Origin: Macrostomum hystrix
Taxonomy: Eukaryota; Platyhelminthes; Macrostomidae
Direction of reading: 5' to 3'
Assembly (NCBI GenBank): GCA_950097015.1
Contig: CATNEN010000002.1
Span: 930,001-994,000 of the forward strand
Length of the DNA stretch: 64,000 nucleotides
The notes under the pieces were generated by a model, which saw nothing but the letters and a program-made list of their open reading frames with translations, had not been told where the DNA came from and did not search any database. Numbering within the stretch: the first letter of the stretch is position 1; each line of letters starts with the position of its first letter. Shown one piece after another: positions 21,549 to 30,655 of this stretch. The position numbers and the translations under genes were made by a program.

Positions 21549-23168
21549 TCACTCCATATTCAGCACCACCAGTCGACTGTTGCCGGTGTCAGTCACCACC
21601 AGCTGCTCGCGCGCGCCTCCCGTCACCACCGCCAGACCGCATGGACCATTGAATCTGCCGCAACCGCTGCCGCTCTCGCCCGGCACCCCTAGAGTCCACA
21701 GCAGCGACCCGTCGTCTGCAGCCACCGCTCGCACTGAGTCACCCATCCACTCACTCACGAACAGGCGGCCTCTCCTGTCCACGGCCACACCCATCGGCCA
21801 AACAAACTCTTTGAGACCGCAACGCTCAGTCGGGTGCGAGGCGACCACCTGCTGGGTGTCAATGCGCACTCTGTGCACCTGCTTGTGCTCACAGTCTGTC
21901 ACCAGAATGCAGTTGTCGTGAATCGCCACTCTGCCCAGTCCAGCATCAGGAAGCTCAGACAGCGTGATGACCGTCTCCATCACGCCAGTTGCTTTGCTGA
22001 AGGCAACAATTTTGTTGCCAACAGACACAAACACGGAGGCTGCGTTGCCGCCGATTCCCTCAATGCCACGAAAGCCCTCGATTTGTGGTTTGATTCGACG
22101 CACCTTTCGACCGCTCAGGTCCGTCACTGTCACTGCGTCAGATTGAGCAATGAACAGCAGCTGACGGTCACAGAGAAGACCCCAGATCCACTTCTTCCAG
22201 TCGATGTCGCAGCGGCACCGCAGCTTCTTCGAGCCGTCCACAGACACCACCTGAAGGTGGTCTATGTCACTACTTGGTGAAAATGATGCGAAGATGCAGG
22301 GCTGAGGCAGAGCCTCACCGCCGTCACTCGCTGCCTCGGTGGCCACCACACGGCCCGAACGGTCACCAACGAATCCACTGGTGTCGCTGCACACCGCCAG
22401 CCACTCAACCCAGCCATCCAGCTTCACTTCATGACTGAACACGATCGGATCGAACAATGCCTGTCTCGCCATCGCCATCGCCTTCATTGCGTCGTCGATC
22501 TCCTCGGGTGTCGCGCTGACCTCAGCGTCTCTCCAGCCCTCACGAGTCCACACGTTCACACGAGCCAACGCTCTGCCGAACTTTTCCGACACCTGCCCCA
22601 GTCGCTCCAGCTGTTGCTCCGCTCCCAAGCTCTCCTCCAACGACTTCTGCAGCCGATCAAAGTCCGCCTTCAAGTCATCGAGCGACAACTCCATCGACAT
22701 CGTCAGCTCGACAAGCTTCGACATGTCGCCTGCAGCCTCCGCCATCGCCGTCTCCTGCCTGTAGCTTCTCACATCGTCCATGTCCCGCTGCCACACACGC
22801 GCTGTCTCAATCCGAGCTATCATCGGACCTGTCAGTCGATCTTCACTCGAATCCAGGTATCTCCGCATTGTCTCATACAGCTGCTTCGCCCGTCGCAGCT
22901 GCTCCTCCATCTCGTGAATCCAATCTCCTCCACCACCTGCTGCACTGCCGCCTGCAGCTTCGGCTTGTGGGAAGGCACGCAGCTTCTCATCGACCTTCTC
23001 CTTCAGCTTGAGGACATCCGCCACATCAACACTCAGGTGTTCCGAGCACAGGTAGCGCTCGGAGAACGGACCCCGGCCGACTGCAGCTTTTTGGCAGACG
23101 ACGCAGATTGGGATGGCTTCAGGAGGTCCTTCGGAACTCGAGCTGTCGCTGGGGTCTCCACGCTGCAT
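21549..23168 (-). CDS. B-box, coiled-coil, NHL-repeat protein (TRIM-like without RING)
   Basis: Single coding exon of 539 aa. Residues about 20-50 form a B-box-like zinc site (CVVCQKAAVGR..YLCSEH). Residues 60-215 are rich in heptads (EEQLRRAKQLYE, AEQQLERLGQVSEK), predicting a coiled coil. Residues 255-539 form a propeller whose last blades match NHL repeats (FVWPMGVAVDRRGRLFVSEW and the blade after it, ending TDTGNSRLVVL). Related TRIM-NHL proteins bind RNA or act as ubiquitin ligases; with no RING domain here, ligase activity is unlikely. An acceptor-like CTCTCTTTCCAG lies 16 bases upstream of the ATG. It is divergent with the B-box remnant at 24527. This is the only intact member of four related sequences here. 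Confidence 0.85.
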   Translation of the reverse strand: MQRGDPSDSSSSEGPPEAIPICVVCQKAAVGRGPFSERYLCSEHLSVDVADVLKLKEKVDEKLRAFPQAEAAGGSAAGGGGDWIHEMEEQLRRAKQLYETMRRYLDSSEDRLTGPMIARIETARVWQRDMDDVRSYRQETAMAEAAGDMSKLVELTMSMELSLDDLKADFDRLQKSLEESLGAEQQLERLGQVSEKFGRALARVNVWTREGWRDAEVSATPEEIDDAMKAMAMARQALFDPIVFSHEVKLDGWVEWLAVCSDTSGFVGDRSGRVVATEAASDGGEALPQPCIFASFSPSSDIDHLQVVSVDGSKKLRCRCDIDWKKWIWGLLCDRQLLFIAQSDAVTVTDLSGRKVRRIKPQIEGFRGIEGIGGNAASVFVSVGNKIVAFSKATGVMETVITLSELPDAGLGRVAIHDNCILVTDCEHKQVHRVRIDTQQVVASHPTERCGLKEFVWPMGVAVDRRGRLFVSEWMGDSVRAVAADDGSLLWTLGVPGESGSGCGRFNGPCGLAVVTGGAREQLVVTDTGNSRLVVLNME

Positions 23169-23714
23169 TTTCAGATTCGAGGTCTGGAAAGAGAGTCGGA
23201 AAGAGGCCGTGAGAGTTGAAGACTGCTGCTGGAATCTGCCAGAACTCTAATATTATCTCAGTGTCAAAAATGCTCAACTTCAATCCGCTACCTCAGAAAG
23301 CTGGGAAGCAGAAAAGTTGCAGAGCTGCCGTAAGCAGGCCGATGCTGAGGCTCAGGTGAGAATGAGTTTCAATCAGACAGCAGTCAAAAGCTGTGCTCAG
23401 GTTTTTGAGATGACTCTCTCGTAAGCTAGGTGTCTCAGTTAAACTCTAATCTGTTGCTAAGCAACAGTGAGAAGCCTGAGTCTGGTCGCTATTGGAGAAC
23501 AGAAATCATTGAGCTGCTATTGCTGGAGGGATAGGAGGAGAGGAGACGGGATGGAGGAGGAGGAAAGAGTACCTGAAACAAAGGGCGCGCAGGTAGGAAG
23601 GGAACAGCAGTTAATGTACTGCGTGGTGTGTGCAGTGCCTGAGTTTACAGTTCCAATTACATTGTTCCCGCCTCTACATGCATTGTAATTTTTTCTCTTT
23701 GACGCTGACTTGGA

Positions 23715-24145
23715 CTCAGTGGAGATGTCAGCGCGTGTCAGGTGAAGCAGTGGGTATCTGGTGAAGCAGTGGGTGTCAGGTGAATCAGTGGGTGTCAGGT
23801 GAATCAGTGGGTGTCAGGTGAAGCAGTGGGTAACAGGTGAATCAGTGGGTGTCAGAGGAAGCAGTGGGTGTCAGGTGAAGCAGTGGGTGTCAGATGAAGC
23901 AGTGGGTGTCAGGTGAATCAGTGGGTGTCAGGTGAATCAGTGGGTGTCAGGTGAATCAGTGGGTGTCAGGTGAATCAGTGGGTGTCAGGTGAATCAGTGG
24001 GTGTCAGATGAAGCAGTGGGTGTCAGGTGAATCAGTGGGTATCTGGTGAAGCAGTGGGTGTCAGGTGAATCAGTGGGTGTCAGGTGAATCAGTGGGTGTC
24101 AGGTGAATCAGTGCGTGTCAGGTGAAGCAGTGGGTGTCAGAGAAA
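23715..24145 (+). repeat. 19-bp minisatellite (CAGTGGGTGTCAGGTGAAT)n, unit 2
   Basis: About 22 units, against about 10 in unit 1. Variants alternate GAAT and GAAG at the unit end. It lies in the shared upstream region of the NHL gene and the B-box remnant. Confidence 0.95.
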
Positions 24146-24526
24146 CGCAACGCAAAATGAGTGGGAGCAGAGAGCTCGGGTGTGAGCAGTTTGTATTGTA
24201 TTCTGCAGAATTATTCAGTAGAAACCAGTTTTGTCCGGTTTACAACTGAACTGAACTGAATAACAACACAACTGAATAATATTGCTCCAAATTTAACTGC
24301 AAAATGTAAACACTTGACACTGCGACACTCAAGGTAGCAACTCACAACTCTGAATCGGCAATCCCTAGTCTGGAACGAATTCGCCATAACATAATATAAG
24401 CGTCAAACACTCAAGTCGGCACTGAGTGAGCAGCAGAACCAGTGACACCTAATTGCTGAATTCCAGCTGCATCAAAATAAGCTCAGACTCAGGTTCAGAG
24501 ACAAATCAGAAAACCAGTTCTTGTGT

Positions 24527-25040
24527 CGTCTGTGAAAAAGCCGCAGTCGGCCGGGATCCTACCTGTGCTCGGAACACCTGAGTGTTGATGTGGCGGATGC
24601 CATCAAGCTGAAGAACCATGTTGATGAGGAGCTGAGTGCCTACTCTCAAGCCGAAGCTGCAGGTGTGCCGGATGTCAGGCAGAATCTGCTTCAAAGAATG
24701 CTCAAGCGAAATGCCGTTGTGGATAAGGCCTTCAATAACATTCAGCAAAGCCTTCATTCGCACCGCTCTCTCCTGACAGACTTCATGAATGCTCGAGTTG
24801 AGACAGTCAATGCATGGCAGCGGGACCTCGAAGACATCGAAAGTTACAAAGAAGAGGTCGCGGAGGCTGGCCTTGTCCATGGACTTGTCGCTTCCGGAGC
24901 TAGAGGCGGACTTTGATCGGGCGCAGAAGTTGGTTGACAATCGGAAGTCGAGCAGCAGCTGGAGCGACTGCGCCGACTCGAGAATCTCGTGGACAGTGTT
25001 GCGGCTGCTGAAGTCGGGACTGTGGCATCCAGAGACTGAT
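24527..25040 (+). pseudogene. B-box/coiled-coil remnant, unit 2
   Basis: Near-identical to 17686-18210, including the frameshift inside the B-box and the one after EEVAEAG. It has a further 1-base deletion (GACAATCGGAAG instead of GACAATTCGGAAG, near 24940) that breaks the last part of the coiled coil. No propeller follows. Confidence 0.75.
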
Positions 25041-25062
25041 GCCATCAGGGTTCTTCTCCCCC

Positions 25063-25165
25063 TGATCCTTCAGGGTTCTACTCCCCCTGATCCTTCAGTG
25101 TTATTCTCCCCGGGTCCGTCAGTGTTCTACTCCCCCTGATCCCTCAATATTCTATTGCCCCCCTG
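25063..25165 (+). repeat. 25-bp minisatellite, unit 2
   Basis: About four units of the same 25-mer found after the unit-1 B-box remnant, containing CTCCCCCTGATCCTTCAG. Confidence 0.85.
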
Positions 25166-25439
25166 ATGTATGTCTCATCCTAGAAATTGTGTGCAATTTA
25201 AAGTAAGACATGCCATTATTAGTTTGTTTACAAAACGTGATAAATTTGTAATAAATCAATCCCACTGGCCACCTGAGTCCTGCTCAAGATGCTCAAGTGC
25301 AAAGACTCGGGCAAGAATCTGTCTTCTCGCGGATCAGCTAAGAATGTCTCTCGCTGAAACAGCAGCTGCAAAATTTGGGGATAATTACGCTTCTGAAATT
25401 TCCTTCCAGCTCTCCGGATTGCCACCTGGAGTAAGAAGT

Positions 25440-26000
25440 AGCTTCAGAGATTCGTCGAACGTGCCGTCATCGACTTGTTTCAAGCCCTCCTGTCTGATCG
25501 TGTTTTTGGTTGACTAGCAAAGTAAAACAAATGACAGTTTTTCATTGAAACTAATTTCAACTTGTCACAAGAAGATGTTATTGTGTTCTTGGTTGATATT
25601 TAGCTTAGCATGAGCAGTTTTTAGAAACGTTGATGGCTACTTTTTCTTACGCCCTATTTAAAAAGTTTCATTATTCGGAAATATACAATTCATTTTGCCC
25701 TCTTATATTTCACATCAAAGTCACATGACTCTTTAGAAAAATAAAGTTCTCAATCTACAATGAGCTCGTATTAAAGCGTAGACAATTTTCTAGGAATGTT
25801 GATGTGATCCCTGATGAATAAAGTCGATCCGCAGTGTTAGAACATAAGCAGTAACAATATAGTCAGGAGGGCACTGATACATTGGTGACAGTGGAACGGC
25901 AGCTAGTGACTGGCTATCCTAGCCTTTCCGCTCACTCACTCCGCTCAATCACAAGAATACTGTGCGCAGGTACATAATGACACAGAGGCTGTGCAAGGAC
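25440..26000. other. Intergenic, nothing recognised
   Basis: AT-rich sequence after segmental duplication unit 2, without a recognisable gene or repeat. Confidence 0.5.
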
Positions 26001-26006
26001 CACAAG

Positions 26007-26082
26007 TAGTAGTAGAAGTAGTAGTAGTGGTAGTAGTAGTAGTGGTAGTAGTAGTAGCAGTAGTAGTAGCAGTAGTAGTAGC

Positions 26083-26135
<53 letters not shown>

Positions 26136-26148
26136 TAGTAGTAGTAGC

Positions 26149-26186
<38 letters not shown>

Positions 26187-26247
26187 TAGTAGTAGTAGCA
26201 GTAGTAGTAGTAGTAGTAGTGGTAGTAGTAGTAGTAGTAGCAGTAGT
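26007..26247 (+). repeat. (GTA)n trinucleotide microsatellite
   Basis: About 80 AGT/GTA triplets with scattered GTG and GCA interruptions. Poly-Val and poly-Leu frames through it are artefacts. Confidence 0.97.
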
Positions 26248-26629
26248 TGTCTACTTAAGTGTTTCATAGGGCTGTGCTTCGTCCCCAACTTGCTCATTGT
26301 CAGGCAGGCACTCTCACTGGGCCTTGCAAGTTAAACCCTCAAATTGCACGACAAATCCACCAGACTTCTCTGCACACTGGTGCTTCTAATTATGAAGCCA
26401 CAATGCGGAATCGAGCTCAGGGACCTTGGTGGGAGAGGCAATTGGCGTTAAGCGCTCTGTCAGCCACCCCCCTTCTGAAGTGAGATATAAAGTGCGTAAT
26501 ACAACTGGCTCTCATAATAAATCAATCTAACCTTTATAATATTTTTCAGTATTTAGATTTTAGATGATCCAAATCTTCAATCTGTAGCATATGTGAAAAT
26601 GTGAAAATCGAGTAAATTAAAACATATTG

Positions 26630-26990
26630 TACAACAACAACAACAACGACAACAACAACAGAGGAAGCAGGCAGATTCCTCTGTTCTCCTCAAACCGTCC
26701 GGTTTCTTATGAATGATGTGCGCTATAGTCCACTCCATGGGCGCCGCCTCACCGAAAAGCACGCGGTTCATCACACGGGCGACCTCACTGGCCACACAGT
26801 GGATGCGCAGCGCCTCGATGGGCACCTCGTCTGGACCCAGCGCTTTGCCGCCCGCTGTCTTATGGGCGAGCATTACTACATCAGCCATGGTGACTGGTGC
26901 TACACTGAAGCTCTCCCCCGACGGCAACGGCGACTCTGGCGGCAGCATCAGGATGTTGAGCAGCGGAGGACATTGAACTATTGTACCAAC
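26630..26990 (-). mobile_element. Non-LTR retrotransposon reverse-transcriptase fragment
   Basis: The minus-strand frame contains KALGPDEVPIEALRI and then VMNRVLFGEAAPMEWTIAHI and IHKKPDGLR. This is the start of a reverse transcriptase (fingers: G-P-D-x-x-P, then W-x-x-A-x-I-x-x-x-x-K). It covers about 90 residues only, with no catalytic YADD. Its 3' side runs into a (GTT)n-like tract at 26630-26660 (CAACAACAACAACGACAACA on plus). It is a truncated, dead insertion. Confidence 0.7.
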
Positions 26991-26999
26991 TTTCTTATG

Positions 27000-28410
27000 C
27001 AAACATCGTCAAACCTCCAGTGATGGTCACCGCTAAATATTTTGGTAGCGTAAAAAATATTTTTTAATATTTTTTAATTTTAAATATTTAAAACAAAGTT
27101 AGCGGCCGCTATTTTAGTTTCAAAGTTAGCGAAGTAAGCGCGGCTAAATTCAAAATTTCCTAAAACATGAAAAAATATTCATTTTTACCGTTTCCTTTCT
27201 TTAGTTTAAGCAGTGAGAATATTAGAAAGATTTAACTTTATACGCTCGTATCTATTAAGATAAAACGCAAATTTGTTACAAATTCGTCAAATTTTAAAAG
27301 TAAATTGTTGCACTTATACCGCGCAAAGCCTAAGGATATAATGTAAGGTAACCGGTACAGTAGCACTAACACTAGCAGTAGTACCGTACTAAGTTTAGTA
27401 ACTTTTTACTTAGTAATTTGCCATTGCCAGGAAATAAAAATTTAAAATAAACATTTTTTTGGGAGATAAAATAATTATTCAGACAAAAAACAAACAGCAA
27501 GAACAAAAGCAGCAAAAAACGAGAGAAGAAACACAAACAAAAAAGAAAAGTTAGACTCATCACTCAATAATTTGAGGAGAAGGATTAGGGTTTCGATTCC
27601 TGCAGAGATAGGCAAGAAACAAAACATCGTTTTAAGTTTAGCGCAAGACACAGCTGGTGGTGCTTTCTGATTGATGGGTGGCTCTGAGGCCAAGGGGATT
27701 TGACAGAAATTGGTTGTCAAATAGCCAACTGTCCTCCACTGGTTGGCCAATTTTAACAAATGGCACGAAGTCTAAAATGCTAAAACTGTTTCGCAAATTT
27801 AACGACTTAAATCAGTCGACTCAACTCGACTCAGCTCTATGCGTCTGTTACGTTTTACTACTGTAACAAGCACGATGCACTCATATTGCATGCATATTGT
27901 ACTTGTGCATATGGCACAAAGTAACTAACTAATTGTGGCTCCTCTAAAGCATGTGTGCCAAATAAATTTAGTTGCAATTTTGTTAACTAGGCATAGTCCC
28001 TTTGCAGCTAGTACCTAGACTTCCCTTAGTAGCTCTTGAATTGTATCTCTTGCAAGGTCTTTGTTTCAAGACTAGCATCCGCGCCGGCTTTGCTATCACC
28101 CTACTGAAATATTTCAGAGATGAAAAAAGACAACACAAAGGCCGAATATCGACTAAGAAAGGTGCGCCAATATGTGCAGTATGTTTGCCAATCCGCCTAG
28201 TAAACTACCAGTTTTTACCAGGCAGGGAAGTTGCGGTAAACTTTGGCGGGCCCGTTTTGGAATAAAACAAGCATCTCTTGAGCATTCAGGTTTATTTACC
28301 TCGGGAGAAAATGCTCCCTTTATCAAGAATTTGCATCTCCTGGCTAATCATTGTGTTATCGGCTCGGCCGAGCAACAGACAATCCGCCGAGGAGGTCTAG
28401 CGCAACTGTT
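27000..28410. other. Intergenic AT-rich stretch, nothing recognised
   Basis: Very AT-rich from 27020 to 27600. Short open frames show no family features. Confidence 0.5.
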
Positions 28411-28427
28411 TTCTGAGCTTACTAGTG

Positions 28428-28882
28428 GGGGGCGAGTGGGGTCAGCGGCTAACGTCGCTGCCTCGCACTCCAAAGGACGCTAGTTCGATTCTCCCTTGTG
28501 TGCGTTGGCGCTGGGGCGTTAGACCTTGCGGCGGGTGGCTGGAGGGCGGGTGTACACCGCCGCGCGCTCCCTGGAATTCCGTCAGCGCGATTGGATAAGT
28601 GTACACTCATCACCCGGCCCCGCCCCTGAGGACTGATTTCTTATCAGCCTTCCGCCCCGGCTTGGTCTGCTCTGTGCGTGTGGGGCTGGGATGGGGGACA
28701 CTGCTGCCTATTCTGGGTGCCTCCTGCCCTCCCCGGCTGGTCTGTGCTGCTGTGTGTGGTGCCTGCTCAGGGGAGGCGGCGCGATGGGCGCTAAAGCGCC
28801 TAGTTCGCCGGTCTGGGGGCGTGCCGCTCCGTCGCTTGTGCGACAAGTGCCCCGGGCCCCCCTGCAGATAGATAGAGATAGA
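28428..28882 (+). mobile_element. tRNA-headed SINE with GATA-type tail and 13-bp target-site duplication
   Basis: A 455-bp GC-rich insertion in AT-rich DNA. It begins with a tRNA-like head containing an A-box-like GGGGTCAGCGGCTAACG and a B-box-like AGTTCGATTCTCC (28492-28504). A body of about 370 bp follows, and the tail is short and simple (GATAGATAGAGATAGA). The 13-bp sequence GAGCTTACTAGTG flanks it exactly on both sides (28415-28427 and 28883-28895). This is the target-site duplication expected from LINE-mediated retroposition. The perfect duplication implies a young insertion. The partner LINE is unknown. Confidence 0.85.
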
Positions 28883-28895
28883 GAGCTTACTAGTG

Positions 28896-29840
28896 TAACG
28901 AAATGCAAAAAATTCATAGGAGGATTCGATAAACTGGACTCGTGAGGGTCACAATCATAGGAAGCAGTGCTTTATAGCTTCAAATATTAGTTATTTCGTC
29001 CACTACTACACTTCTACTCTAACTCTGAACTAGTGCAGTAGGGTGAGAGTGCATAGCAGCGTGGATAATTGGTACTAGGAACTGTTAAGACTGAGTAATT
29101 TCAGGGAGAGAATTGAAGAGTTCCGGAAGAAGAAGGGTCTCGTAAAATGTTAGTGCCTCCAGTACAGTGAACGACGAAAGCTGAATCTGTACAGCTAGGT
29201 AAGAAAGTACTCAAGAAGTTTACTATATTTTGATGTTATGTCTAAATTTAGATTGTCGCAGGATGTGTGTAGCAGACAAAAGAGAAAGGCTGCGGTTTTC
29301 TCTTGGCCAGCTGTTGAGCAAACAGGCTATTATTTGTTCCCTTCCCCGCCGCAGCGTACGTACACTCTCACCTCACCGACAGCAGTAGCGTTTTATTCCC
29401 GCCAATCTACCTTGCAGGCTGTGTTTTCGCGCAGTTTTTTTTCTTTCTTTCTCTTTTATCTGTGAAATTTCAAAAATAATACGATTAAATACAAGAGAGG
29501 TGTCGAGCTGTTGCTTCGCGTTCGCAAAATTCCTTAAGGGCGCTAGATGATTACCTTGCAGTTTAGGTCGCTACCAAGTGCTCATTGGTAAGTGTTATAT
29601 GCGGGCTATATCCTCATTTCATGAAATAATTTTGAATACAATTTCAAAACTTCACTGTTCACCTTAAAATAGAGGCTTTGCAATTAGATTTAAAACTTAT
29701 ATTGATTTGAGGAAGATTGTTGTAAATATATTGTAATCTATTTTGATAGTTGATTAGTAAAAGGGTACAGAGATTTAATTGATACTGAAGGGGCAAAGCC
29801 AGGGGGGTAAGAATTGACACACAATACCCGGGCCCAGCCA
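28896..29840. other. Intergenic, nothing recognised
   Basis: No coding features were recognised between the SINE and a decayed retroelement-like segment. Confidence 0.45.
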
Positions 29841-29929
29841 ATCAGATGGCGGCTACAGGGCACCGAGCAGGGATGGGGGAGGAAGGTGAGAAAGGGCGAG
29901 GCCAAGGCCAAGCCCAAGAAGTCGGCTTC

Positions 29930-30324
29930 AAACACAATATTCTTGGCCATTCGCTTCTCTTTTGAATGTTGTATAACAAAGGCAAACTGCTCAACTCGGA
30001 GCGGGCCCGATTGCTGTCTGTATTTAGAATGACTTTTAGTAGTGCCTCAAAAGCTCTTGATGTCCACCACATCAAAAGCTGCGGTCCCAGGTTCCATGAT
30101 ATTAGAGCCCCACAATCTCTTAGCGTGGTGCTCGAAGGATCGATACTTAGGGATAAGACAGGAGAGGGGACAGACTTGCCATTTGTGATGCTGCTGAATG
30201 CCTGGCCATTTGAGAAATTCAGCTGAAACATAGCTCCTGAATACTTGCGTCGTAATCCTTCGATTATTTTTGGCCTGATCTTTAACTTCCCAAGGCACTG
30301 GAACAGTAAGGCGTGACGGACCAT
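29930..30324 (-). mobile_element. Possible decayed reverse-transcriptase segment
   Basis: The minus-strand frame reads KIIEGLRRKYSGAMFQLNFS, NGQAFSSITNG and SPVLSLSIDP. The pattern (I..LR..Y.GA...NGQ...G...SPVL...IDP) resembles the palm region of non-LTR reverse transcriptases, where G-V-R-Q-G..LSP..F normally stands. The QG motif and YADD are missing. It may instead be chance similarity. Confidence 0.3.
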
Positions 30325-30329
30325 AAAAT

Positions 30330-30655
30330 CGCATTTTAAGTTCGATTAAATCCTAAATTTTTTTCTGTGAAGGGAGGGAGTAGCAATGTGGTCGAATTTT
30401 CTGTAGCCCTTATAGGCTAGGCTCTCTGAGCGCGAGTTAAGAGTTGAGTTTCTAGCATTTCATAAGTGAGGCAAGCAAGCGAGCCAAGACAGGCAGCAAG
30501 CTTATGGCTCTGTAGATTTTATAGTCACCACTTGATCTCTTTTTATAGATTGACGTGAATAGGACAAATTAACGGACGATTGTGCAAGACTTTGCCCGAG
30601 GCACCTTTCCGCTGTCCCTGGGTATTTTACGCACTTTACAATTCTATTTTAGAGC
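30330..30655 (+). promoter_or_regulatory. Upstream region of paralogue C with acceptor next to ATG
   Basis: The 3' splice-site-like ATTCTATTTTAG ends at 30652, three bases before the ATG of paralogue C at 30656. Spacing and position match those upstream of paralogue B, although the flanking sequence is otherwise different. Confidence 0.45.

Larger units (their letters stand above)
21297..25430. repeat. Segmental duplication unit 2
   Basis: Second copy of the block at 15035-18725, slightly longer. It has an expanded 19-bp array and about 0.5 kb of extra sequence (near 23580-23700 and 24140-24430). It carries the intact NHL gene. Confidence 0.85.

Noticed and set aside
25932-26297. Poly-Leu and poly-Val frames resembling membrane proteins
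   Set aside because: Products of the (GTA)n tract.
27372-27759. Hydrophobic minus-strand frames resembling membrane segments
   Set aside because: AT-rich A/T runs on this strand give Phe/Leu codons by composition alone.
28428-28510. Possible functional tRNA gene
   Set aside because: The A and B boxes are present but no acceptor stem or anticodon arm could be folded; the flanking duplications show a SINE.
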